This document shows positions 55,798-64,000 of a DNA stretch of 64,000 nucleotides, piece by piece. This DNA comes from Belliella calami (GTDB lineage Bacteria; Bacteroidota; Bacteroidia; Cytophagales; Cyclobacteriaceae): positions 124,001 to 188,000 of the forward strand of contig NZ_JAKZGS010000002.1 of the NCBI RefSeq assembly GCF_022549695.1, written 5' to 3'. The first letter of the stretch is position 1, and each line of letters begins with the position of its first letter. The notes below the pieces were generated by a model that ran no database searches, had not been told where the DNA came from, and saw nothing but the letters and a program-made list of their open reading frames with translations. The translations under genes and the position numbers were made by a program.

Positions 55798-58700
55798 CTA
55801 TTTGATCTTCAACCTATTTCCAGGGGTATGACTTTTGAACTCTGGTGCATAAACACTCTCAATTTTTGTAATGCCATTGGCAAAATCTCCAGCTTGGCTA
55901 GCCCGAACTTCATATTCAAAAACATAAATCCCTTTCTTCAAACTATCAAAATAGAAGTGGGTCGAAGCATCTTTATGACTTTCGTAATACCCTACTCCAT
56001 TTTGGAACTTGTATCCTGATAGGACTTGTATAGGCTCCAATCCTGAAGCCCTTTGATCTGATAGATGAACAAAGTCTATGTCCCTATCCAATTTTACTTC
56101 TATTCTAACTTTGACCAAATCACCTATTTTGATCGCATTTTCTTCAGAAATCCTCACAAATTGAATTCCAGTCGGTGTATTGATCTTGGTGAATAATTCC
56201 TTTGAAATTTCCACGACTCCATTTGACTTTGAAATTTGATTTAAATCTTCAAAATACTGCCAATAGAGCGCTCCCCAAAATACAGTTTCTCCGTTATTTA
56301 CAATTGAAACATCAGCCATTTCAGTAGTGATGTCTTTTTGGTTCCAAGTTTTTTTCAGGTAACCACCATCCAAAATCTCTGTATCATTATTTGACTTTGA
56401 TTTAAGAAAAACTTCATCCCCTACCATAACTTCTCCATCAAAATCTATTGCTGACCAAGAGCTGTAGTTATTGAAAATTGCTGAAACAGCACTTACAGTA
56501 GATTTAGATGTTGGCCAATGATTTGTCTGTTTTTGCCTCAAGAGCCATCTCACCAACCCATCTATGAACTTCCCATTTTGTTCTTTTGAATGAACCAGCT
56601 CACCAACTTCCTTAAACAAGTCTATCATTTGGGCATGAATTTCTATTGGAGAATTTGCCCAAGACATTGTTGTATTTTCCAATTTCCAATAATTCCCCAT
56701 TTCTTCTGAACTAATGCTATTTTCCAAAAAAGACTCTAGGATTGACTTATATTCATTTTTGTCAAAGGCTTTCAAAATCCTAACTGCTTTGATCCTATCG
56801 GACATTTCTAAAGCTACCCAATTGCTCTGCAATTGAATAGTATAGAAATTCATAGCTTCTTTTAATTTATCTGAGTCAATGGAAGTTTCATTTACCAACA
56901 ATGTGTACAACACATCAAGTTCTCTTGATCCTAATTCATAACCCGGAAGATAGTTTGAGTTATTTCCAATGCTTTTCAATTCTTTTTCCTTTTGAAGTTT
57001 GTCAAATTTTTTGATCAAATCTTTCTGCAAGAAACTCAATCCTTTTTCTATCATTTGATCCAATTCAACGGAAGAAAATTCAAAATTCATTCTTTTCAGT
57101 TTTCCGAATGATTGCAGAATATGGTTTGTCATTTGAAAATTAGAATATGTAGAACCTTTGTACCAAACAAACCCTCCATCTGACATTTGAAAGCTTTTTA
57201 GCTTTTGGAGGTCTTCTGCAATGGAATTCTTCAACTTAATTGGATCCAAAAGTTGACCCAGCCTTTTCACTTTGTTCTCGTCACTTTCAGCTTCTTTGAG
57301 CCAAGGAGTTTCCTCCAAAATAATAGATTTCAAATCTTTATTTTTAGCGAACTGATCTTCTGGAATGTTTCCATTTGCCAAATTTTCCAGAATTGACTTC
57401 AATTCTGGAATTGTATTGACAAGTTGTAGTCCTATGGAGTTTACAAAAATTCTAGAAAGTAATTGCTCTGAATTTTCGTCTGATAGATCGTCAATATATG
57501 GTATGGTCTGCAATACATACCACAATGGATTGCTAGTCAACTCAAAGGACAACTTGTGATTTATTATTGTTTCAGAATTGGGATTTTTTAATTTATCAAA
57601 GGTAAATGTTCTATTTTCTCCTTGATTTGCCCATACTGGCATTGTTTCAGTGATTAGGATCTTTTTTTCTAAAATGGGGAAAATGGATTGTTCCCCATCA
57701 GAAAAATCATCCGTAAGTGCCAAAACTTTGTATTGCAATAGCTGTAAACCTTTGGGAACTTCGATTTCCCAATCTACATTTATACTTTCGAATGGTTTTA
57801 CCTCAAATTCAAAAACGGGAATTTTTTCCAATTCTCTTACATTTTGACCTGTCAGCTCATTTACAAAACTTAAATGAGCTTTTCCTTTTTGGATTTTAGG
57901 ACTCAGATTGCTGACCTTAGCAGCTAAAACCACCTTATCCCCTTCTCTCAAAAATCTAGGAAAGTTAGGTGTAATCATCAATTCTTTTTGTGTTACCACT
58001 TCTGCTTCGCTGTAAGCAGTTCTCAGATTCTTACTATGGGAAAGGAGCATCAATTTCCAATTTGTAAGCGACTCTGGGGCATCAAAGGAAAAACCAAACT
58101 CACCTTTTTTATTGGTCTCCAAATGTGGATAGAAAAAGGCAGTTTCCTTGAAATCAGACCTTATTTTCACTTGATTGATTATCAATTTATCTGAAACAGA
58201 TTGATCGAAATCAATAATTGATGGAGGAGGGACGTGGAAATCTCCATTTACTCCCATTACCCTTTCTTCCAAGACTAGTCCATCATCTGAAATTTCACTC
58301 ACAGCTGCATTTGAATTACCTCTGACCATTATACTGACTTTTTCTTGGCTGTCATAACCTGTGACAGTTATTTGGTCTAGTTCTTTGAATTCCTCTGAAA
58401 GCATGATATGGAGTACATTATTGCCTTCAAGCCAAATCCTCTCTGACTTGTATAATGGATACTTAATCAATAATCCACTTTTTGAATCAGCTTTTAAGTA
58501 AAATTCCCCCTTCGAATTGGTATTGACAGAGGCTTCGGAATTATTGACTGAAACTACCGCAAATTCCAAAGGGTCACCGTACACATCTGTAACTATCCCT
58601 CGGACATAGCCATGCTGAACTTGATGATCGGTAGATTTCATAACCTTTGATTTCAAAAAATTCTCTCTAATCGTAGAAAGATAGGATCTATTGGTATAGC

Positions 58701-61700
58701 TATTTGAAACTAGGCTCAATCCAAATCTTTCAAAATCTGGAATTTCACCCAAACTGTGCTTTCCAAGATAGGAATATGAATTACCGATTAAGCTAGCATA
58801 TCGGGCCTGTTTAAACCCATTGTTAGCTACAATCCTTACAGGTGGATAAAAATTTTGTCTTTCATTGTGATCAATAGACCATCTGTTAGGAATGTTGGAA
58901 AGTTGGTCCAAAGAAGCATCATACATACCTGCCAATACTTCTGAAGCGAATTTTTCCTTATCTTCTCCCTTAATCTTGAATGTCCAATGTTCTTTACTAC
59001 CGGGCTCAAGCTTGTTTCGAAACGTTTCCATTACGATTTTGACAGGTTTCAAACCACCTTCTACAATAACATTTTCGGAACCCGAAAAGACCTCATTTCC
59101 AAAAGCATAATAATAATGGATAATTATATTTCCCTCATCTTCTTTATTGACCAGGATCTTGATTTTTTTTATTTCTTTGCTCAGTTTTAGGTTTTGCTCT
59201 GATTCTACTTTTCCCTTTTTTTCAACCAAAACTGTAACAAAAAGACTGTCGGCAGCTGTACCAATATCAAAATGAATTTCATCATCTACTCTATAAGTTT
59301 TCTTATCCATAGAATATTGAAAAAGTGCATTATCAGAAACAGTTTTGGAAGCTCTATCAATCAGCTCAAATTCTTTCTCGACAATGACTCTGAATCCCAA
59401 ACTATCAATAGCAGAAATTTCCACAATATAAGTTCCAGGAATCCATGATGAATAATCTGGAAAATCGATTTCTTTGGAATCTGCGGTATTGAAATCAATT
59501 TCCTTTACTTTTTTTCTGTTGTTTTCATTTATCAAAAATTCATCAAAAGGGTATGCATCGTGAGGAAACAATTCAATAAATTCCTCCTTCGACCACCTTG
59601 GATAATCTGGGATTTGGCTTTTATTCATTGGCAAGGTTACCCGTTCTGAAAAGTTCTTCTTGTAAAAAGTGATGTTCCCTTTAGAATTAATTGCTTGTTC
59701 ATTGAGATTCATCCCTGAAATTTTGATTTTTTCAACCGTACTGTTTTTGAAAATCTTTTCGGAAATCGAAGCATTTAAGATGATCGAATGATAGCCTGCA
59801 CTGATGATTTTTTCAGAAGTCCTTGTTTCTCCATTGATATCTGTCACCTCTACTTCTAATTGGTATTGAAATACTGGCAAGTCATTTTTATCAATGCTTT
59901 GATCAGGAATGGCAACAAAAGCAAGCTCAAACTTCCCTTCCTGATCTGTTTTGGTGTTACCATAAATTATTTCTTGCCGAACTCCGCTTGAAAAATACCT
60001 TGATCCCTGTTTTCTGTAATACCATGGAGACATTTGGGTGGTTCTATAAATCCTGTACACAACCTCTCCATTGGAAATAGAATTCCCCGAAAATGCCATG
60101 GCTTCCCCTTTGATTTTTACGGTATCATTTACTTGGATGACTTCAGAGATTTCCGATATACTTACTTCAAATCGAGGCCTCTTATATTCTTCTACAGAAA
60201 TAGAAACAGCAGAGTGTTCAAAATTAGTGTGATCATGATCCAAAAATCTACTTTTCACATCATCATCTTCTTCAATCCTCAAAAAGTAATTACCTGTCAA
60301 TCCTGATGAAGGAATTTCAAATTCACTTGAGAAACTTCCAAATTTGTTTGTTGTAATTTTCAATGGTCCAATATTTTGGCCTTTTTGATTTGATAAAGTA
60401 GCAATTAGAGATTCTCCTTCCACTATTTCACTTTTCCCATTATCCTCTTTGACTAAAATTCCTTTAAACAAAACCTTTTGGCCTGGTCTATATATCTTAC
60501 GGTCTGTGAAAATGAATGCCTTTACATTAATATTATTTTTACCATGATCGTTATGATTTTTGTAAAGACTTAAATTTTGAAAGCGAATGCTGTCATTTTC
60601 AAACTTGACTTCCATTGCTAGATTAGAAAAATATTCTGTGGGATTTACTTCTAAAGCTCCATTTTCATCTGCAAAAAACTTTTGGTTCAATAATGGAGAT
60701 ATTTGATTTTTTACATGTGATAGGAATTCTACAGATGCACCAGGAATCGATCTTCCACTATTCCTATCCAAAATTCTAAAGATTGTCTTTGCATCTTCCT
60801 CTAGTTTTATATAGGATAAATTTGAGACATCAAAAAACGAATAGCCATGGTTTCTGTTATTTACAGGATTTTGAGACAACAATAAATAAGAACCATTTTC
60901 CAACTCTGGTAGCATGGCTTCCATAGAATGTAAACAAAAATCATTTTCATTGATCAACTCTTCTGACCAACTCAACATTGATTCGAGACGACTTATCAAT
61001 AAATTTCTCTCTTCAGGTTGATAAGTTCTTTGAAGCTCCATATTGATCTTCGGATCCAACTTGAATAGCTTAAAATTCAAACTATCAAGATTTTTGTAAG
61101 TGATGAATATTCTGGAAGAAGTGTGAATCGGAATTATTCCATTCATTTTTATCCTAGAATAAGGTTCTTGAATGGTGGACAAGAGTTCTGAACAAAAATT
61201 TGCTCCGGCACTTTTTGGGAAATCAAGCATAGCTTTTTCGCAAAGATCAACTGCCTTTTTTGCGTAACTAATGGAAGATTTAACCATTTCATTTTCCTCA
61301 GACTTAGCCAAAGTATAATAAGTATGAGCCAATCTATATTGAAGAAATGCGCTTATTTCTAATTTTTTATATTGGTCGATCAACCCACCTAATGCCTCTA
61401 TATAATAGCTTTCCTTATCAACTGAAACAGATACATTTTTCAAATATTCCAAACGATCAGAAAGCCAAAAAGCAGTTGCAGTTTGATCATCTTTATTTTT
61501 GTGATTTTCAATAATATCACTGTATATATCAAGTACTATAGTTTCATGGGATTCATCTATGTCAGATTTATTCCCTTCAAAGAGATGATCGAAAAAAAAT
61601 TGCTTATCAAAAATCCTAAATTTATCAAAAGGTATATTTCCAGGAGCTTCATTATTCTTGAAAAAATTAATAGAATTTTGAACCAATAAATCATAAAGAC

Positions 61701-62286
61701 TCAATTCGTAAATGGAAGAATTATCATATTGATCTTCTGAAAGAAAGACAAAAAATCCCCAGGAAGATTTTGGTACTTCCTGTAAGGTTGAACTGTTTTC
61801 AATTGACTCCAAATAGAGAGTCTTTATATATTTTACTATTCCTACTGCATCCCAAGTCCTGAAATCTTCTGAATTGACTACTTCTACCGTTTGCATTCTA
61901 TTCAAATATTGCCAACGATATCTAGAAAAATATTCCTGAAGCAAATTGGCAAATACACTTTGCAATATATTTTTATAATAGCCCTCGGCAAGATCTATTT
62001 CTTCTTCAAACCTTTTGAAAATTTTCAATTCAGCATCTTCTTCCAAAACCAATGTGAATTTGCTTTGATAGATTAGAGATTTTACGATTTGATCCCGATT
62101 GTTTTCTTCTTTTGCTTGATGATAAATGGAATCTACCAGCACCAATGCTGATTTAGGAAGGTCTTTTAGCTCAAAAATCTCTACTTGCTTCCAAGTTTTT
62201 TCAAAGTCAAAATCAATTGTTGCATTGACATTTTTTGAATAAACAACTAGAATAATAAATAGTACAACACAATAAAAATTTTTCAT
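55798..62286 (-). CDS. alpha-2-macroglobulin-like protein with inserted regulatory domain, no thioester
   Basis: A 2162-residue exported protein. The signal peptide ends near VNATID. A helical N-terminal region precedes MG-type beta-sandwich domains; AFIFTDRKIYRPGQKVLFKG marks the MG2-like bait-region-type domain. A CarboxypepD_reg-like domain (about residues 1225-1312) ends in ITVTGYD. Then come the A2M family domain (ETAFFYPHLETNKKGEFGFS) and the thiol-ester-domain helices. The position usually CxEQ reads NSEQ (near residue 1605), so no thioester bond can form. It probably lies on the outer face of the inner membrane or is secreted as a defence or scaffold protein. Confidence 0.9.
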   Translation of the reverse strand: MKNFYCVVLFIILVVYSKNVNATIDFDFEKTWKQVEIFELKDLPKSALVLVDSIYHQAKEENNRDQIVKSLIYQSKFTLVLEEDAELKIFKRFEEEIDLAEGYYKNILQSVFANLLQEYFSRYRWQYLNRMQTVEVVNSEDFRTWDAVGIVKYIKTLYLESIENSSTLQEVPKSSWGFFVFLSEDQYDNSSIYELSLYDLLVQNSINFFKNNEAPGNIPFDKFRIFDKQFFFDHLFEGNKSDIDESHETIVLDIYSDIIENHKNKDDQTATAFWLSDRLEYLKNVSVSVDKESYYIEALGGLIDQYKKLEISAFLQYRLAHTYYTLAKSEENEMVKSSISYAKKAVDLCEKAMLDFPKSAGANFCSELLSTIQEPYSRIKMNGIIPIHTSSRIFITYKNLDSLNFKLFKLDPKINMELQRTYQPEERNLLISRLESMLSWSEELINENDFCLHSMEAMLPELENGSYLLLSQNPVNNRNHGYSFFDVSNLSYIKLEEDAKTIFRILDRNSGRSIPGASVEFLSHVKNQISPLLNQKFFADENGALEVNPTEYFSNLAMEVKFENDSIRFQNLSLYKNHNDHGKNNINVKAFIFTDRKIYRPGQKVLFKGILVKEDNGKSEIVEGESLIATLSNQKGQNIGPLKITTNKFGSFSSEFEIPSSGLTGNYFLRIEEDDDVKSRFLDHDHTNFEHSAVSISVEEYKRPRFEVSISEISEVIQVNDTVKIKGEAMAFSGNSISNGEVVYRIYRTTQMSPWYYRKQGSRYFSSGVRQEIIYGNTKTDQEGKFELAFVAIPDQSIDKNDLPVFQYQLEVEVTDINGETRTSEKIISAGYHSIILNASISEKIFKNSTVEKIKISGMNLNEQAINSKGNITFYKKNFSERVTLPMNKSQIPDYPRWSKEEFIELFPHDAYPFDEFLINENNRKKVKEIDFNTADSKEIDFPDYSSWIPGTYIVEISAIDSLGFRVIVEKEFELIDRASKTVSDNALFQYSMDKKTYRVDDEIHFDIGTAADSLFVTVLVEKKGKVESEQNLKLSKEIKKIKILVNKEDEGNIIIHYYYAFGNEVFSGSENVIVEGGLKPVKIVMETFRNKLEPGSKEHWTFKIKGEDKEKFASEVLAGMYDASLDQLSNIPNRWSIDHNERQNFYPPVRIVANNGFKQARYASLIGNSYSYLGKHSLGEIPDFERFGLSLVSNSYTNRSYLSTIRENFLKSKVMKSTDHQVQHGYVRGIVTDVYGDPLEFAVVSVNNSEASVNTNSKGEFYLKADSKSGLLIKYPLYKSERIWLEGNNVLHIMLSEEFKELDQITVTGYDSQEKVSIMVRGNSNAAVSEISDDGLVLEERVMGVNGDFHVPPPSIIDFDQSVSDKLIINQVKIRSDFKETAFFYPHLETNKKGEFGFSFDAPESLTNWKLMLLSHSKNLRTAYSEAEVVTQKELMITPNFPRFLREGDKVVLAAKVSNLSPKIQKGKAHLSFVNELTGQNVRELEKIPVFEFEVKPFESINVDWEIEVPKGLQLLQYKVLALTDDFSDGEQSIFPILEKKILITETMPVWANQGENRTFTFDKLKNPNSETIINHKLSFELTSNPLWYVLQTIPYIDDLSDENSEQLLSRIFVNSIGLQLVNTIPELKSILENLANGNIPEDQFAKNKDLKSIILEETPWLKEAESDENKVKRLGQLLDPIKLKNSIAEDLQKLKSFQMSDGGFVWYKGSTYSNFQMTNHILQSFGKLKRMNFEFSSVELDQMIEKGLSFLQKDLIKKFDKLQKEKELKSIGNNSNYLPGYELGSRELDVLYTLLVNETSIDSDKLKEAMNFYTIQLQSNWVALEMSDRIKAVRILKAFDKNEYKSILESFLENSISSEEMGNYWKLENTTMSWANSPIEIHAQMIDLFKEVGELVHSKEQNGKFIDGLVRWLLRQKQTNHWPTSKSTVSAVSAIFNNYSSWSAIDFDGEVMVGDEVFLKSKSNNDTEILDGGYLKKTWNQKDITTEMADVSIVNNGETVFWGALYWQYFEDLNQISKSNGVVEISKELFTKINTPTGIQFVRISEENAIKIGDLVKVRIEVKLDRDIDFVHLSDQRASGLEPIQVLSGYKFQNGVGYYESHKDASTHFYFDSLKKGIYVFEYEVRASQAGDFANGITKIESVYAPEFKSHTPGNRLKIK

Positions 62287-62494
62287 ATGTTATGGTTTAG
62301 GCGAATATTAATCTAATTATTTTGAATTCAATTTAATATTTACGGTTAAAAACTTAATTTTGTTTAATCATCAAAAATTTGGAACAAAACAACTTGAAAA
62401 AAGAGACTTCTTAAGTAGGAAACAAAAAATGTTAAAAAATTCAAAAACATTTCAGATACAACTAATTTCCTCATTGTATATTTTACTCTATGTA

Positions 62495-62636
62495 TATCCG
62501 CCTACTTACAAATAGCCACTTAAAATAATGTATTCAGTTCAATACATCAGCAGTTGTTGACCGTAAACTGTTGTCTATTGACGATTATCAGCATGATTTA
62601 TATGTTTTAATATACGTACTTGTACACAAGCGGATA
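62495..62636 (-). repeat. 142-bp MITE-like element, copy C (reverse orientation)
   Basis: Reverse-complemented, this copy aligns without gaps to 25511-25652: TATCCGC and GCGGATA at the ends, and the internal AGACAACAG then GTCAACA block at the same offset (about position 45 onward). Both copies are exactly 142 bp. The rest of the 451-bp gap (62287-62737) is AT-rich and shows no gene. Confidence 0.78.
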
Positions 62637-62737
62637 ATCATATTTTAATTTATCTAAATAGCAATCAAACCACCCACAACTCTATTTCGAAGTATCTTTT
62701 AAGATTCTTTCGGTTTTTAGAATTGCGGATAAAACTT

Positions 62738-64000
62738 TTAAGCAGGAATCAACAACTTTTCAAGCATCATTAGCTTTTCTTCAAATTGCTCTTTCATCTT
62801 GATGATCTTTTCTTCTGTTTCTACTGGACCCTCTTCCAAAAGCCTTTTGTAGTAAGCGACTCCTTGTTTAAGGTTTGATTTAAATCTATCGACGAAACTT
62901 TCGAATTTTGCGGGTTGCTCTTCAAGATAATTGTCCATCTCATCTTTGAGATAATCAATATATAGCTGTAGTTCTTTGACAAAAACATGTGGACGTTCCA
63001 TATCTCGTATGATTGAAATTTTACCATAGATGTGCCCAACCATTTCTTTCAAGCTAAACACACCTGAAAAATAAGCTAAGTTTGGCCCAGGGCAGATAGT
63101 GACTGCTTTTAGGTTTCTGGCAGGTGCTTCTCCATTTGTAAGCAAAACAGGAGCTCCTAATCCTTCGCAGAGACAGTCTTTTTCAAGAATCTTTGCTGTA
63201 TTCTTCTCAAAGTCTAAAGCATCTGTAAACTTTGTCTTCATCTCCTTCAATTTAAGATTCAAGTATTGCCTCGAAGCCGTGCAAATTGGTTTTTCAGTAA
63301 ATTCTGTATTAAATGAAAGGAATTTTTTGTAGCAAGGACTCCCTGGCCTGTCCTTTTCTACCCTTTGTCTTCTTTGATCTTCAGCACTGCTCGTTCTTAG
63401 ATTATTGAACCGAACTCCCAACGGGGATGCATGGCTGAGATAATAATCGGATTTCTTAGCATTTATCAACTTTTCCAATGTTTCTTGATCTACATTCGTT
63501 GCTTCAGGAACCATTAGAAAAGGACTCCCCCAGCCTGTTCCGTCGAGTTTATAGTGATTTCTCAAGAACTCATCCTCGTAGGCTGTGCCAATTCCTCCCT
63601 GCACAGTGATCAAGACTTTTTCATCAGAGAGTAAAAGATGTTTTCCTTTTGCTAGTAGCGTTTGGTTGCAAGCTTCCCACAAGGTTTGGTTCAGCGTATC
63701 TCTGTTCGATTTGAACTCCTCCAAAATCGGTCCTAGTAGAATACCATCTGTCGCAAAGGCATGACCTCCACAGTTGAGTCCTGATTCAATCCTGAATTCG
63801 GACACCCAAAGTCCTTTCTTGGCAAGAAACCTCCCTTGAATAAGGGCAGATCTGTAGTCACTCACCTTTAGAATGATCCGCTTTTTGACGTTTCCTTTGG
63901 AATCTGGAAAAAAATCCTTGAAATTCTCCATATAGCTGAACAAAGCAGGATTTAATCCTGCCGAAAAAACCACAGATGAATTTAACTCACTATTTGCAAA
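62738..64000 (-). CDS. flavoprotein-like hypothetical (partial, N-terminus off the right edge)
   Basis: The reading frame is open past base 64000 on the minus strand, so the true start is outside the window. About 420 residues are present. Landmarks are SGLNCGGHAFATDGILLGP, LITVQGGIGTAYEDEFL, and a cysteine-rich tail with SPCYKKFLSFN, PICTASRQYL, KDCLCEGLGAP and ICPGPNLAYFSG. GGIGT resembles the FMN-phosphate loop of nitronate-monooxygenase-like barrels, and the Cys could bind a metal cluster. These are inferences; I do not recognise a named family. The last 70 residues are a coiled coil. Confidence 0.72.
   Translation of the reverse strand, partial: FANSELNSSVVFSAGLNPALFSYMENFKDFFPDSKGNVKKRIILKVSDYRSALIQGRFLAKKGLWVSEFRIESGLNCGGHAFATDGILLGPILEEFKSNRDTLNQTLWEACNQTLLAKGKHLLLSDEKVLITVQGGIGTAYEDEFLRNHYKLDGTGWGSPFLMVPEATNVDQETLEKLINAKKSDYYLSHASPLGVRFNNLRTSSAEDQRRQRVEKDRPGSPCYKKFLSFNTEFTEKPICTASRQYLNLKLKEMKTKFTDALDFEKNTAKILEKDCLCEGLGAPVLLTNGEAPARNLKAVTICPGPNLAYFSGVFSLKEMVGHIYGKISIIRDMERPHVFVKELQLYIDYLKDEMDNYLEEQPAKFESFVDRFKSNLKQGVAYYKRLLEEGPVETEEKIIKMKEQFEEKLMMLEKLLIPA

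Noticed and set aside
1-64000. tRNA, rRNA or phage/integrase genes
   Set aside because: I searched the intergenic gaps by eye and saw no cloverleaf, rRNA core or transposase frame; small RNAs cannot be excluded without tools.

Overview
The window is AT-rich chromosomal DNA from a Bacteroidota bacterium, most likely order Cytophagales (Cyclobacteriaceae-like). The reasons are a T9SS type A sorting domain on a secreted subtilase, many SPII lipoproteins, a TonB receptor with a carboxypeptidase-like regulatory N-domain, an NVEALA-like peptide beside a 6-bladed beta-propeller lipoprotein, TAnnTTTG-type promoter candidates and few Shine-Dalgarno sequences. The species assignment is inference. Both ends cut genes: gyrA runs off the left edge and a flavoprotein-like gene runs off the right edge.

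Layout. 1-7.4 kb (minus): gyrA, two secreted hypotheticals, then lipoprotein, T9SS subtilase and rpe in one run. 7.4-14.4 kb: a TrpF-like protein lacking the catalytic cysteine, hemF and a PAP2 phosphatase; ribE facing pcm; a tandem repeat; an acyl-CoA thioesterase; a possible HolD-like protein; a DUF3817 membrane protein; and a divergent kinase-like protein ending in a perfect 28-bp inverted repeat. 14.4-18.8 kb (minus): a tightly coupled four-gene set of exported proteins (lipoprotein, two secreted proteins, large LRR protein) of unknown role. 19-24.4 kb (minus): TlpA-like thioredoxin, gatB, alaS. 24.4-38.9 kb: M23 peptidase, ABC exporter, transaldolase, ftsE, S41 protease, GNAT, glycerate kinase with an AGCS symporter, a Tat-exported Gfo/Idh/MocA oxidoreductase, and a MuiA-like protein. 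38.9-41.3 kb: beta-propeller/NVEALA pair and a collagen-like pseudogene. 41.4-50 kb: TetR-ABC-HlyD-TolC export operon divergent from a large TonB receptor. 50-64 kb: Crp-like regulator with alpha/beta hydrolase, pfkA, M28 peptidase, a 2162-residue alpha-2-macroglobulin-like protein, and the partial gene.

Most genes are housekeeping or envelope functions. The less explained parts are the four-gene LRR cluster, the exporter whose nucleotide-binding domain lacks most catalytic motifs, the active-site-less TrpF homologue beside hemF, and a family of about 142-bp elements with terminal inverted repeats found in three intergenic regions (25.5, 30.2 and 62.5 kb). Several other intergenic regions hold palindromic or tandem repeats. 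I found no rRNA, tRNA, CRISPR array or intact transposase.
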